NCBI GenBank assembly: GCA_947493005.1
Contig: CANLOY010000004.1
Coordinates: 372,001-436,000 of the forward strand
DNA length: 64,000 nt
Direction: 5' to 3'
Origin: an uncultured Roseivirga sp.
GTDB lineage: Bacteria > Bacteroidota > Bacteroidia > Cytophagales > Cyclobacteriaceae
Shown: positions 26,025 through 36,854 of the stretch, in pieces
How the letters are laid out: each line of letters starts with the position of its first letter
Position numbering within the stretch: position 1 is the stretch's first letter
Program-made: the position numbers and the translations under genes
Notes under the pieces: generated by a model
Told to the model about the DNA's origin: nothing
What the model saw: the letters and a program-made list of their open reading frames with translations, nothing else
Databases searched by the model: none

Positions 26025-29000
26025 ATGAAAAAACATCTACTTTTTAAGAGTGCAGCAGTACTCATGTTTATTTTTTTCGGTGCTAGTGCTTTTGCCCAAG
26101 GGGTAAATATTACTGGTAAGGTAACCGGAGAAGATGATGGCTTGCCCATTCCTGGCGTAAACATCCGAATTAAGGGAACTACACAGGGAACAAATACTGA
26201 TGCAGATGGGAATTATCGTATTGTAGCAGACACAGACGCTACATTGGTCTTCTCTTATATCGGCTACATCTCGAAAGAGATTGTGGTAGGGAATCGAACT
26301 ACTATTAATATCGTTTTGGCACCAGACTCACGTGCCCTAGATGAGGTAGTTGTAACCGCTTTCGGTGTAGAGAAAGAAAAGAAAGCACTTGGATATGCTA
26401 TGACAGCTGTTTCAGGTGATGAGGTTTCTACAGTAAAAGAAACTAACGTAATCAACTCACTAGCTGGTAAAGTTGCTGGTATAGTGGTTTCACCTGGTAC
26501 TTTCGGTCCAGGTAGTAGTACCAGAGTGCTTCTAAGGGGTAATAACTCTCTTACAGGTAACAACCAGCCTTTATATGTAATTGATGGTGTGCCAATGAAT
26601 GATTCTGGTTTTGGATCTTCTAACTCTGACAATGGAGGAGAATTTTCAAGAACTGATTATGGTAACGGAATCGGAGATATCAATCCAGATGATGTTGCCT
26701 CAATTTCTGTTTTGAAGGGGCCAAATGCAGCTGCATTGTATGGTTCAAGAGCAAGTAATGGTGTAATCTTAATTACTACTAAGAAAGGGTCTTTGAATTC
26801 TGGACTAGGAGTAACAGTAACCAGTAGTTTTCAAGCGCAAAACCCATTGCTTTTACCTAAGTTTCAAAATAGCTACGGACAAGGTTCTAATGGTAACCCT
26901 CAGTTGACCACAGGTGCTTCCTGGGGTGGAGCTTTGGATAATTCTTCTCAAGCTTATTATACTGGTGAAAACAGACCTTATTCTGCACAGCCAAGCAATA
27001 TTGAGGATTTCTTCAGAACAGGTTCTAACATTGTGAATACCATCGCAATAAATGGAGGTAATGATAAAGCGAGTGCAAGGTTCTCTTACACTAACACTAC
27101 AGCTAATTCAATTTTACCAAACTCTAAAATTGTAAAGCATAATTTCAACTTGAGGAGTTTTGCTCAGCTTACGGAGAAGTTTTCTTTGGATGCAAAAGTG
27201 AGTTATTCATCTACTGAGGGTACAAATAGAGCAGCTTTAGGAACAGAGGGAGTTGTAGCTAACTTATACAGCATTCCACGAAATGTTGCGCTTTCGGATT
27301 TAAGGGACTTTCAGAATGAATCTGATTTTAGCGTGCGTACCTATGCTAATGGTGGTTCTAATCCTTATTGGGTAATGCAAAATGACAGAAATGATGACGT
27401 TCGTAACAGACTTTTAGGTTTTGTTAAGTTAGACTATCAACTGACTGATGAGATTTCAATATTCGCGAGGGTTGGCGGAGACTTCACTGATCAGAATATC
27501 GAAACGATTAATCAGTTTGGACACTGGTTCTATGGAACAGGTAGATTCAATTTCTCAAATAACAAAGAGAGCGAAGTCAATTCTGATTTCTTAGCAACTT
27601 ATAACAAGACAATAAATGATGACTTTAGCTTGTCTGTTAACTTTGGAGGAAACCACCGAGTTTCTAAATCAGAAAGACAATCAATTTTCGGTGAAGGATT
27701 TAAAATTCCAACTCAGGCAACTGTAGCAAGTGCTACGACTTTAATTCCTTCGTACTCTTTTGAAAGAGTAAAGAAAGTGAGTTCTCTTTATGCTTCAGCT
27801 CAACTGTCTTATCAGAATGTTATATTCCTTGATATTACAGGGCGTAACGACTGGTCTTCAACGCTTCCAAAGTCTAACAGATCATTCTTCTATCCTTCAG
27901 CAAGTGTATCTATATTGATGAATGAAATACTTGATCTGGACAATGCCACAGTTAACTTGGCTAAACTACGTTTGAGCTGGGCTCAAGTAGGTAATGATAC
28001 AGATCCATTCCAGCTACACAATACTTTTGTGTTGAATCAAAATGGTTATTTGGGAAGAACTACACTTTCAAGACCATCTACACTATTTGATGAGAACTTG
28101 AAACCTGAGCAGGTTTCTACATTCGAGGCTGGTTTAGAGTGGCAGATGTTTGGTAACAAACTATACGGTGATTTCACATATTATGATATTACTTCAAAGG
28201 ATTTGATCTGGGGAGTTCCAGTTCCTCAAGCTACAGGTTATTCCTTCTTTAACACAAATGTAGGAGAGATCAATAACAAGGGTATAGAGTTACTTATTGG
28301 AGGTGTTCCTTTTGAAACAAAAGATTTCTCATGGGATGTATCATTCAATATAGCTCATAACAAGAACAAGCTAGTTGAATTCATTGATGACTTAGAGAAC
28401 TTCCAGTTTTCAAGTACGAATGGAGGAGTGGTTTCAGTTCAGGCTACTAAAGGTGGTGGTTATGGAGATATCTTCGGAACGACATGGGCGACTAATCAAG
28501 ATGGAAGATTCATAGTAAACGGATCAGGTATTCCAACAGCGACTGCCGATAAGAGTCTATTGGGTAACTATCAGCCTGATTGGATTGGTGGTTTGACTAA
28601 CTCATTTTCATATAAAAACTTTAGTATGAAAGTACTTATTGATGCGAGATTCGGTGGGGAGATTTACTCAGGTGCTGATGCTGCTCTTGATGGTGGTGGA
28701 GTTTCTGAAAGATCACTTCAATACAGAGAATCTGGTGTTGTATTAGATGCTGTGGTAAATACAGGAACTGCAGATAACCCGATCTGGTCGGAAAATACTC
28801 AGTCTATAACAGCACAAGAGTATTTTGGTGCACTTGGCGGTATAGCTTCTAATTATGTGTACGATCAAACTAACATTCGTTTGAGAGAGCTTGCAGTTAC
28901 ATACAGGCTACCTAGTAGTGTGCTGGACAATACGTTCTTCCGCTCTGCATCGGTAAGCCTGGTTGGTAGAAACTTATTCTTTATCAGTAAGAAGATTGAC

Positions 29001-29111
29001 AACTTCGACCCAGAGTCGAGTTATAGTACCACTTCATTTGCTCAAGGTGTATTGTTCTACAATTTGCCTTCGCTAAGAAGTTTAGGAGTAAACATCAATC
29101 TGAGCTTTTAA
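26025..29111 (+). CDS. SusC-family TonB-dependent receptor
   Basis: A 1028-residue outer-membrane transporter with a signal peptide ending at GASAFAQG, a carboxypeptidase-regulatory-like domain (about 28-105; ITGKVTGEDDGLPIPGVNIRI) and the SusC hallmark LDEVVVTAFG before the plug. The plug ends ISVLKGPNAAALYGSRASNG. A 22-strand barrel follows, ending VNINLSF. It forms a pair with the SusD lipoprotein 18 bases downstream, importing oligosaccharides. The neighbours suggest chitin or GlcNAc-containing glycans. Confidence 0.96.
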   Translation: MKKHLLFKSAAVLMFIFFGASAFAQGVNITGKVTGEDDGLPIPGVNIRIKGTTQGTNTDADGNYRIVADTDATLVFSYIGYISKEIVVGNRTTINIVLAPDSRALDEVVVTAFGVEKEKKALGYAMTAVSGDEVSTVKETNVINSLAGKVAGIVVSPGTFGPGSSTRVLLRGNNSLTGNNQPLYVIDGVPMNDSGFGSSNSDNGGEFSRTDYGNGIGDINPDDVASISVLKGPNAAALYGSRASNGVILITTKKGSLNSGLGVTVTSSFQAQNPLLLPKFQNSYGQGSNGNPQLTTGASWGGALDNSSQAYYTGENRPYSAQPSNIEDFFRTGSNIVNTIAINGGNDKASARFSYTNTTANSILPNSKIVKHNFNLRSFAQLTEKFSLDAKVSYSSTEGTNRAALGTEGVVANLYSIPRNVALSDLRDFQNESDFSVRTYANGGSNPYWVMQNDRNDDVRNRLLGFVKLDYQLTDEISIFARVGGDFTDQNIETINQFGHWFYGTGRFNFSNNKESEVNSDFLATYNKTINDDFSLSVNFGGNHRVSKSERQSIFGEGFKIPTQATVASATTLIPSYSFERVKKVSSLYASAQLSYQNVIFLDITGRNDWSSTLPKSNRSFFYPSASVSILMNEILDLDNATVNLAKLRLSWAQVGNDTDPFQLHNTFVLNQNGYLGRTTLSRPSTLFDENLKPEQVSTFEAGLEWQMFGNKLYGDFTYYDITSKDLIWGVPVPQATGYSFFNTNVGEINNKGIELLIGGVPFETKDFSWDVSFNIAHNKNKLVEFIDDLENFQFSSTNGGVVSVQATKGGGYGDIFGTTWATNQDGRFIVNGSGIPTATADKSLLGNYQPDWIGGLTNSFSYKNFSMKVLIDARFGGEIYSGADAALDGGGVSERSLQYRESGVVLDAVVNTGTADNPIWSENTQSITAQEYFGALGGIASNYVYDQTNIRLRELAVTYRLPSSVLDNTFFRSASVSLVGRNLFFISKKIDNFDPESSYSTTSFAQGVLFYNLPSLRSLGVNINLSF

Positions 29112-29129
29112 TCATTGAATAGAAAAGAT

Positions 29130-30809
29130 ATGAAAACCATATATAAACAACTTTTGATATTCTGCATGCTACTAGGCACACTGGCCTGTACATCTGATTT
29201 TGATGATATCAACAGGCAACCAGGTGCGATTACTGCTGACGAATCAAGTGCAAGGTACTTCTTGACTAACGTTCAGTTTCAGCTTTACGGTCCTAACAGG
29301 TTTCCTTATTGGAGAGGGCCGTTGATTCATGGTGATCGTTTTGCCGGATATTTCACATTTGGCCATAGAGGCAGTTGGTGGAATGATGGCCTTGCATATA
29401 CCTATCATGGTGGATATACAGATGCAACTTACGGCTGGTTAGAAGGTTACTTGGGAGATTTAGATAATTTCCTTGATATAACTGATACAGGAGGTACTTT
29501 CGAGAATAACCTGATGCATGCGGTAGGACAAATAATGAAGGGGCTTTACTTTACTAAGTTTACAGACATATTTGGTGAAGTACCTTATGCAGAAACAGGG
29601 AACCCTGATATTGTAACGCCTCAGTTTGATACGCAAGCGGCAATTTATCAAGGTGTATTGGCCGAGCTGAATGAAGCAATGGCTACCATTGGTACAGCTA
29701 CTACAACCGGTGATGGTGTAGACGATATGGCCGATAATGATTTACTTTTTGCAGGTGATTTGCAGAAATGGAAAACACTGGCAAATACGTTGAAGCTCAA
29801 AATTGGTACAAGAGCATTAGGTGCTCCTGGAGCTTCTTTTGCAAACGCTGCAATTACTGAAGCTTTAGCCAATCCTTTAATGGAAGTAAATGGTGATGAT
29901 GCCTTGTTGATTAAAGACGAAGCAATATCTCAGTGGGGTAGTGCTGCGTACGGTGATATCTGGCATAACTTCGGTGGGTTAGGTTCGAAATGGCACTTGG
30001 GGGAAACTCTTATCTCTGCTCTGAGAGATAATGCTGACCCTAGATTATCAAAGTTTGCTAAGCCTTCTGCGGGTGGAGATGTTACATTAAGAACACCTGT
30101 TGATGCTGATGAAATCAAGGCTTTCAATTTGATAAAGCAAACGCTTGATGATGCTAATGTGATGTATACTGAGACTGTGAATGGCAATGAAGTCACTATC
30201 TCGTTTGCACCAAATCAGTACTTTGTTGGTCAGCCTGAAAGGTTAAATGGAGTGAGTTATGATTATGCTGGATGGGAGTTATTCTCTACACCAGAAGATG
30301 TTGTGATTAACCCTAAGAATGGTGGGCCGATTTTTCCAGAGTTAATTCTTACATCAGCAGATGCTTACTTAATGAGAGCTTTGGCTGTAGTTAATGGAAT
30401 TGGAACAGGAGATGCAAATGCACTTTATCAATCTGGTATTAGCAGATCAATGGAGCGCTGGGGAGTAAGTGGTGCTGATATCACTACTTTCCTTACTACT
30501 TCTCCAATGGGAACATTAACAGGAACGCCTGATAACATGCGTGAGCAAATCAACACTCAACGCTGGATTGCCAATTATACCAATGGCTTTGAAGGTTGGG
30601 CAATTGTTAGAAAAACAGGCTATCCAGCGGCTTTAGCGGCTGGAGTTACAGACGGAGATATTTATGGTTTAGGCGAAATTAATGGTGCCTATCCGCAAAG
30701 AATGCGTTATGGTAACGGAGCCAGAGATAAGAATGGGGCTAACCTTGATGTGGCTATTGGCCGTCAGGGAGCAGATGCAATGGATACAAAGCTCTGGTGG
30801 GCTAGATAA
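29130..30809 (+). CDS. SusD-like surface glycan-binding lipoprotein
   Basis: I start at the ATG at 29130; the frame also allows TTG at 29115, but the later start gives a clean lipoprotein signal (MKTIYKQLLIFCMLLGTLAC). The mature protein has the helical TPR-like scaffold of the SusD/RagB-2 type, with YTYHGGYTDATYGWLEGYLGD near the N-terminus and FEGWAIVRKTGYP and PQRMRYG near the end. It caps the SusC barrel and binds the glycan. A strong terminator (30843-30872) follows. Confidence 0.93.
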   Translation: MKTIYKQLLIFCMLLGTLACTSDFDDINRQPGAITADESSARYFLTNVQFQLYGPNRFPYWRGPLIHGDRFAGYFTFGHRGSWWNDGLAYTYHGGYTDATYGWLEGYLGDLDNFLDITDTGGTFENNLMHAVGQIMKGLYFTKFTDIFGEVPYAETGNPDIVTPQFDTQAAIYQGVLAELNEAMATIGTATTTGDGVDDMADNDLLFAGDLQKWKTLANTLKLKIGTRALGAPGASFANAAITEALANPLMEVNGDDALLIKDEAISQWGSAAYGDIWHNFGGLGSKWHLGETLISALRDNADPRLSKFAKPSAGGDVTLRTPVDADEIKAFNLIKQTLDDANVMYTETVNGNEVTISFAPNQYFVGQPERLNGVSYDYAGWELFSTPEDVVINPKNGGPIFPELILTSADAYLMRALAVVNGIGTGDANALYQSGISRSMERWGVSGADITTFLTTSPMGTLTGTPDNMREQINTQRWIANYTNGFEGWAIVRKTGYPAALAAGVTDGDIYGLGEINGAYPQRMRYGNGARDKNGANLDVAIGRQGADAMDTKLWWAR

Positions 30810-30842
30810 AATTCTTCATATTCTTTATGCAATCGTTAAACG

Positions 30843-30872
30843 CTGACCCTTCACGGGGTCAGTGTTTTTTTT
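30843..30872 (+). terminator. Rho-independent terminator after susD
   Basis: CTGACCC (30843-30849), a 6-nt loop, GGGTCAG (30856-30862), then a run of T from 30865 to 30872. A second weaker hairpin (ACACTC ... GAGTGT) follows around 30877-30895. It separates susCD from the nagB transcription unit. Confidence 0.85.
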
Positions 30873-31009
30873 ACCACACTCATTAAAAGAGTGTATTTAT
30901 CTATGTGCATTTAGCTTCAAATTGTCACGCTTAAGCTATTTTTTTTTCTACTTAACCGGCTGCATAATAGATTGATTATAGAACCAACTTGATACAAGGA
31001 AACAACCTT

Positions 31010-32968
31010 ATGATGACTACTCTAAATCAAGGACCTAAGTCACAGCGGATGACTAAAAACCAGTGGAGTGCACTGGAATCAACTAAGTTTGAAAAAATAC
31101 ATTCCGATGTTTTTTCAGATTCTACACAGGCTGCAAAAGCCGTTGCTCATGAAATTGCCGCACTGATACAGTATAAATCCGGAAGAAATCAGAAATGTAT
31201 TTTGGGGCTTGCTACAGGTTCATCTCCAATCAAGGTTTACGAAGAACTTGTGCGAATGCACAAAGAAGAAGGGTTAAGCTTTAAAAATGTTGTGGCCTTC
31301 AATCTTGATGAATACTATGGGTTGGGAAAAGAAGATGTACAGAGTTATGTCTACTTTATGCATCACCACCTTTTTAGTCATGTGGATATAGATCCCGAAA
31401 ACATCAATATCCCAGATGGCACCATAGCTCCAAATAAAGTGGCTAATTATTGTGCCTATTATGAAGACAAAATTGATTCAATGGGTGGCCTTGATTTTCA
31501 ACTATTGGGGATAGGTAGAACTGGTCATATTGGTTTCAATGAACCTGGTTCTAAAGAGAGGTCTTTAACAAGGATGGTGACTCTGGATTACCTGACCAGA
31601 CTTGATAATGCTTTTGCTTTTGATAACATGAATGAAGTGCCTAAAAAGGCAATTACTATGGGAGTTGGCACCATCCTTAAGGCCAACCGAATTGTGATTA
31701 TGGCTTGGGGGCTCAAAAAGGCAGAAATTGTTCATAAGACGGTAGAAGGACATGTTTCCGCAGATATTCCGGCAGCATTTCTACAGCGCCACAGTGATGT
31801 TACCTTTGTGATGGACGTATTGGCTGCCTCAGAGCTGACCCGTTTTAAAACGCCTTGGCTGGTTGGTGATACTTCCTGGACTTCCGAAACCTCGCGTAAG
31901 GCTGTGGTATGGTTAAGTGAGAAGTTGCAAAAGCCTATTTTAAAGCTTACAGAAAGAGATTATAACGATCATGGCATGTCGGAATTGCTGGCTGAACGCT
32001 CTGGTTATGATGTAAACATTGCTATGTTCAATTACTTTCAGCACACACTAACGGGTTGGCCAGGAGGAAAACCCAATGCTGATGACAGCCAAAGACCTGA
32101 AAGAGCCAATCCTGCAAAGAAACGTGTGATAATATTCAGCCCACATCCAGATGATGATGTGATATCAATGGGGGGTACATTTTTGCGTTTGATAGAACAA
32201 GGTCACGAAGTCCATGTAGCATATCAAACTTCAGGTAATATAGCTGTATCGGATCATGAGGCTCTATTATATGCCGAATTTGCAGAGCAGTTCAGTGAGT
32301 ACCTATCTAAGAATGACGGAAAGAATAAAGCCCTGTTTAGTAAAGCTATTAAACTATTAAAGGGTAAAAAGCAGTATAAGGTAATTCCAGAAGAAATAAG
32401 AAAGATTAAAGCACTCATCAGAAGGGGAGAAGCCATAAGCGCATGCCGTTACTATGGACTTCCAGATTCTCATGTACATTATCTTGACTTACCTTTTTAT
32501 GAGACCGGAAGAGTTGAAAAAGCTCCATTAAGTGGGGATGATGTTACGCTGATAAGGAACCTGATTGAAGAGATTAAACCACATCAAATCTTTGCAGCAG
32601 GGGATTTGGCCGATCCACATGGAACTCACAAAGTTTGTTTCGATGCCATTATTATGGCACTGGAACAGTTGAAAGATGAAAGCTTCCTTAAGGATTGTTG
32701 GCTGTGGTTGTATAGAGGAGCGTGGCATGAGTATCCTACGCATGAGATTGAAATGGCAGTGCCATTGAGTCCTGATCAGTTGATCAGAAAACGTGAAGCA
32801 ATCTTCAGGCATCAATCACAAAAAGATGGAGTGATGTTTCAAGGAGAAGACAGTCGAGAGTTCTGGCAAAGAGCGGAAGACCGAAATAAAGATACAGCAG
32901 CAAGATACAACGCGCTAGGTCTTGCAGAGTATGAGGCTATCGAGGCCTTTAAACGATACCATTTCTAG
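31010..32968 (+). CDS. nagB: Glucosamine-6-phosphate deaminase fused to a LmbE/PIG-L deacetylase domain
   Basis: Start taken at the ATG ATG pair at 31010/31013; a TTG at 30989 would add 7 residues. The N-terminal half is NagB, converting glucosamine-6-phosphate to fructose-6-phosphate and ammonia (LGLATGSSPIKVYEEL, FNLDEYYGL, LGIGRTGHIGFNEPGS). The C-terminal half is a LmbE/PIG-L de-N-acetylase with the metal motif HPDDDVISMGG (H, D, D) and a late DLADPHGTHK. The family normally acts on N-acetylglucosamine groups. No separate NagA is present here, so the fusion may do both deacetylation and deamination. This fusion recurs in Bacteroidota. Confidence 0.93.
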   Translation: MMTTLNQGPKSQRMTKNQWSALESTKFEKIHSDVFSDSTQAAKAVAHEIAALIQYKSGRNQKCILGLATGSSPIKVYEELVRMHKEEGLSFKNVVAFNLDEYYGLGKEDVQSYVYFMHHHLFSHVDIDPENINIPDGTIAPNKVANYCAYYEDKIDSMGGLDFQLLGIGRTGHIGFNEPGSKERSLTRMVTLDYLTRLDNAFAFDNMNEVPKKAITMGVGTILKANRIVIMAWGLKKAEIVHKTVEGHVSADIPAAFLQRHSDVTFVMDVLAASELTRFKTPWLVGDTSWTSETSRKAVVWLSEKLQKPILKLTERDYNDHGMSELLAERSGYDVNIAMFNYFQHTLTGWPGGKPNADDSQRPERANPAKKRVIIFSPHPDDDVISMGGTFLRLIEQGHEVHVAYQTSGNIAVSDHEALLYAEFAEQFSEYLSKNDGKNKALFSKAIKLLKGKKQYKVIPEEIRKIKALIRRGEAISACRYYGLPDSHVHYLDLPFYETGRVEKAPLSGDDVTLIRNLIEEIKPHQIFAAGDLADPHGTHKVCFDAIIMALEQLKDESFLKDCWLWLYRGAWHEYPTHEIEMAVPLSPDQLIRKREAIFRHQSQKDGVMFQGEDSREFWQRAEDRNKDTAARYNALGLAEYEAIEAFKRYHF

Positions 32969-32977
32969 ATATATATT

Positions 32978-35053
32978 ATGGTTTTAAGAAAAACAGTATT
33001 TAGGGCAGTATTGCTGCTAACGTTACTGATGAACTCTGCATTAGAGATTTTTGCCTTTCAGGCAAATGAAAGGCTTTCATTAGTACCAGTTCCTCAGGAT
33101 GTAAACCTTGGTCAAGGAACATTTTCATTGAAAAAAGACTTTGCCATTTCTCTTTCAGGGAATCCTGATAAACGGTTGTTGGATGCTTCAACACGTTTTC
33201 TGAGAAGATTAAGTAACCGTACAGGTTTGTTCCTAAAGGAAGGGTATGTGACTAATGAAAACTTCAAAAAGCGAGGGGTACTGAGCATTGAAGTAAGTAG
33301 GCCTGGAAAAGTTGAGTTGTATGAAGACGAGTCGTATACTTTAAAAGTAAGCAATAGTGGGATTAAGATAAAAGCGAAAACGGACCTTGGCGCTATGCAT
33401 GCAATGGAAACATTGTTGCAATTGATTGAGTCAGCGAAAAATGGTTATGTTGTTCCTGTTATAAATATTACTGATGCACCACGTTTTCCATGGAGAGGCT
33501 TAATGATAGATGCTGCTCGCCACTTTCAACCAATTGAAGTATTAAAGCGAAACATTGATGGAATGGCGGCAGTGAAATTAAATGTGCTGCATTTACACTT
33601 GACAGACGATCAGGGCTTTAGAGTAGAGTCTAGAACGTATCCTCAGTTACAGGAGAAAGGTTCCGATGGTCAATATTACACCCAGCGCGAATTGAAGTAT
33701 ATAGTTCAATACGCGGCAGATCGCGGGATAAGAGTGGTTCCCGAGTTTGATGTGCCGGGCCATGCTACATCGTGGTTAGCTGCTTTTCCCCAATTGGGTA
33801 GCGTTCCTGGTAAAAAACATTATGACATGGAACGTAATGCCGGTATCATGGATCCAACACTTGATCCAACCAATGAGAAAACGTATGAAGTGCTATCGAG
33901 CGTTTTTAAAGAAATGGCGGATGTATTTCCGGATGAATATTTTCACATAGGTGGAGATGAAAATGAAGGACGTCACTGGGATGCAAATCCTAAAATAGAA
34001 GCTTTCAAGAAGAAGAACGGCTTTAAAAATAATCATGAGCTTCAGAATTATTTTAATAAACGTATTCTGAAATTTTTGGAGGCTAACGGAAAGAAAATGA
34101 TAGGCTGGGATGAAATTTTACAGCCTGGTTTACCAAAGTCTGCAGTAATACAGTCCTGGCGTGGAATTGATGCTTTGGTAAGTTCGGCACAAAAGGGTTA
34201 TCAGACCTTTCTATCAAATGGGTTTTACATAGACTTACTACATCCAGCTATAGATCATTATAAAACAGATCCCTTACCTGATACTGTTAACCTGACAGAT
34301 AAGCAAAAGGAGTTAATTCTTGGAGGAGAAGCAACAATGTGGGCAGAGTTGGTAGTTCCTGAAACTATTGATTCACGTATATGGCCAAGAACAGCCGTAA
34401 TTGCCGAACGTTTGTGGTCTCCGGCAAGCGTAAAAGATGAAAAGGACATGTACAGAAGGATGGAAATCATTAGTCTTCAGTTAGAAGAGCATGGTTTGTT
34501 ACATATCGTAAGTCGAGATCAGATTTTAAGAAAACTTGCTCAAGGCAAAGACACTAAAGCCTTAAAGGTACTTAATGATATCTCAGGACCTCTGCAAGGG
34601 TATACGAGAAACCCGGGAGGTACTATGTATCAGTCTTACAGCCCGTTTTTGTTATGGGCTGATGCTGCTGTTGCTGATTCTAAAATAGCGAGAGACTTTG
34701 AAGAGGCAGTGACCCTTTTTCTGAATGATGGGAAGCCCGAGGCTGGAGAGTTTATAAAAGTACAGTTGGTTAAATGGAGTAAGAATCATCAGGAGTTAAA
34801 AAAACTGATTGATTCATCGCCAATGCTTCATGAAATAGAGGGGCTTTCTGAGCAGTTAAAGGAGCTATCAGAATTGGGTATAGATGCCATAAACTTAATT
34901 GAGGGTGGTATGACACCGGATTTAAACTGGTTGAATAATGCTGAATCGACTTTGAAAAAGGCAAGGAAACAAGGGGGGAGAACAGAGTTGATGAATGTAG
35001 ATACAGTTGAAAAAATAGTAAGGTCATTGGTGAAGGTTAATACTGGGAATTGA
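32978..35053 (+). CDS. Beta-N-acetylhexosaminidase, GH20
   Basis: A 691-residue exported enzyme with a signal peptide near residues 8-27. A GH20b-type N-terminal domain (about 30-165) precedes the catalytic barrel (from PRFPWRGLMIDAARHF). Catalytic Asp-Glu are in FHIGGDENEGRHW. Substrate-site patterns VLHLHLTDDQGFRVE, EFDVPGHATSW and IGWDEIL are intact. It removes terminal GlcNAc from chitooligosaccharides or glycans. It starts 9 bases after nagB and is followed after 1 base by the symporter, so it is in the same operon. Confidence 0.95.
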   Translation: MVLRKTVFRAVLLLTLLMNSALEIFAFQANERLSLVPVPQDVNLGQGTFSLKKDFAISLSGNPDKRLLDASTRFLRRLSNRTGLFLKEGYVTNENFKKRGVLSIEVSRPGKVELYEDESYTLKVSNSGIKIKAKTDLGAMHAMETLLQLIESAKNGYVVPVINITDAPRFPWRGLMIDAARHFQPIEVLKRNIDGMAAVKLNVLHLHLTDDQGFRVESRTYPQLQEKGSDGQYYTQRELKYIVQYAADRGIRVVPEFDVPGHATSWLAAFPQLGSVPGKKHYDMERNAGIMDPTLDPTNEKTYEVLSSVFKEMADVFPDEYFHIGGDENEGRHWDANPKIEAFKKKNGFKNNHELQNYFNKRILKFLEANGKKMIGWDEILQPGLPKSAVIQSWRGIDALVSSAQKGYQTFLSNGFYIDLLHPAIDHYKTDPLPDTVNLTDKQKELILGGEATMWAELVVPETIDSRIWPRTAVIAERLWSPASVKDEKDMYRRMEIISLQLEEHGLLHIVSRDQILRKLAQGKDTKALKVLNDISGPLQGYTRNPGGTMYQSYSPFLLWADAAVADSKIARDFEEAVTLFLNDGKPEAGEFIKVQLVKWSKNHQELKKLIDSSPMLHEIEGLSEQLKELSELGIDAINLIEGGMTPDLNWLNNAESTLKKARKQGGRTELMNVDTVEKIVRSLVKVNTGN

Positions 35054-35054
35054 G

Positions 35055-36854
35055 ATGATACTGGAAGCAATTGATTGGTCGGTAATAATAATCTTCTTCG
35101 TAATCTCATTGGTTATAGGGATTGTAATTGCCAAACGAGCCGGATCAAGCTCATCGGAGTTCTTTCTTTCAGGCCGAAATATGCCCTGGTGGCTTTTGGG
35201 GGTGTCTATGGTGGCAACAACCTTTTCTGCCGATACGCCCAACCTTGTAACCGATATTGTGAGGAAAAATGGTGTTTCGGGCAACTGGACCTGGTGGGTA
35301 TTATTAATAACCGGAATGCTCACTGTGTTTGTATACTCAAAGCTTTGGAGGCGATCTAAAGTAATGACTGATCTGGAATTTTATGAGCTTAGATATAGTG
35401 GGAAACCAGCAGCATTCCTGAGAGGGTTCAGGGCTTTATACTTGGGAGTATTTTTCAATATCATGATTATGGCATCGGTGTCACTGGCCGCCATTAAGCT
35501 AGGGTCGATGCTTCTGGGGTTGACCCCGATTGAAACATTATTGATTGCTTCGGTGGTGACTGTTGTTTATAGTTCACTGGGAGGATTAAAGGGGGTATTG
35601 ATCACAGATTTCTTTCAGTTTTTTATAGCAATGGTGGGCTCAATATGGGCTACATATGAAATTGTAAATCTGCCTGAAATTGGTGGTTTAACTAACCTGA
35701 TTACCCATGAAGCAGTATCGTCAAAGCTAGACTTTCTCCCTGATTTTTCGAATACAGAAACCTTAATGACCATATTCATCATTCCGATATTGGTACAATG
35801 GTGGAGTGTTTGGTATCCCGGGTCTGAGCCTGGAGGTGGTGGTTATATAGCACAAAGAATGCTCTCGGCTAAGGATGAGAAAAATGCGCTCCTGGCTACT
35901 TTATTCTATAATGTGGCTCACTATTCACTAAGGCCTTGGCCTTGGATTTTAATTGCTTTGGCTTCGCTCATTGTATTTCCTGATCTTGAGTCTATTCAGA
36001 GAGCCTTTCCGAATATAGACCCTTCCATTATCAACGATGACCTGGCCTATCCAGCCATGTTAAGATATTTGCCAAGCGGTTTGTTAGGAATTGTGATAGC
36101 TTCTCTCATTGCGGCTTTTATGTCAACAATTTCCACGCATTTGAATTGGGGATCTTCTTATGTAGTAAACGACTTTTACAAACGTTTTATTAAGCCGGAA
36201 GCATCGGAAAAGGAATTGGTAAATGTAGCTCGTTTGAGCACAGTTATCTTAATGGTTTTCTCAGCTATTCTGGCCCTTTATCTAGATAGTGCCATTCAAG
36301 CGTTCAGAATATTACTTTCAATAGGTGCAGGTACTGGCTTGATTTTTATTCTGAGGTGGTTTTGGTGGAGAATTAACGCATATACGGAAATAGCTGGAAT
36401 GGTAATTTCACTTATTGCGGCTTTCTATTTTGAGTTGATTCATCATAGACTAGGTTTCGCACCAATTGATGAAAGTTACAGGTTGGTACTAAGTGTTGGG
36501 ATAACTACAGTTACATGGCTGGTTGTTACACTGGTAACACGACCAACAGATTCAACTACTTTGGTGAGCTTCTATAACAAAATAAGGCCTGCTCAAGGTG
36601 GGTGGAAAGCATTTTTAGACAAAGCTCAGTCAGAAGGGCATGAAATTAAAGAAGGTACGGAGTCAAAGATGACCATCGAAATATACATGATGGTTATGGG
36701 ATGTATTACTGTTTTCTCTACCATGTTCAGTACAGGGTACTTTTTGTATGGCAAAACTCAAATGGGTTTTGTATTAGCTTCTATAGCCCTTTCAGGTGGC
36801 TTTCTGTTAAGTCGTGGGTGGAAGAAAATGAAATTTGAAACAGAGAATGACTAA
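35055..36854 (+). CDS. Sodium:solute symporter (SSS family), probable GlcNAc importer
   Basis: A 599-residue polytopic membrane protein of the SSS family, starting MILEAIDWSVIIIFFVISLVIG, with the family signature around SSSEFFLSGRNMPWWLLGVSM and GLKGVLITDFFQFF. About 13-14 helices can be seen. It is one base from the hexosaminidase and overlaps the ROK kinase by 8 bases. The context indicates uptake of N-acetylglucosamine or a related sugar across the inner membrane with sodium. Confidence 0.92.
   Translation: MILEAIDWSVIIIFFVISLVIGIVIAKRAGSSSSEFFLSGRNMPWWLLGVSMVATTFSADTPNLVTDIVRKNGVSGNWTWWVLLITGMLTVFVYSKLWRRSKVMTDLEFYELRYSGKPAAFLRGFRALYLGVFFNIMIMASVSLAAIKLGSMLLGLTPIETLLIASVVTVVYSSLGGLKGVLITDFFQFFIAMVGSIWATYEIVNLPEIGGLTNLITHEAVSSKLDFLPDFSNTETLMTIFIIPILVQWWSVWYPGSEPGGGGYIAQRMLSAKDEKNALLATLFYNVAHYSLRPWPWILIALASLIVFPDLESIQRAFPNIDPSIINDDLAYPAMLRYLPSGLLGIVIASLIAAFMSTISTHLNWGSSYVVNDFYKRFIKPEASEKELVNVARLSTVILMVFSAILALYLDSAIQAFRILLSIGAGTGLIFILRWFWWRINAYTEIAGMVISLIAAFYFELIHHRLGFAPIDESYRLVLSVGITTVTWLVVTLVTRPTDSTTLVSFYNKIRPAQGGWKAFLDKAQSEGHEIKEGTESKMTIEIYMMVMGCITVFSTMFSTGYFLYGKTQMGFVLASIALSGGFLLSRGWKKMKFETEND

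Noticed and set aside
32528-35323. Several minus-strand frames of 60-99 residues over nagB, the hexosaminidase and the symporter
   Set aside because: Shadows of well-supported genes on the plus strand.
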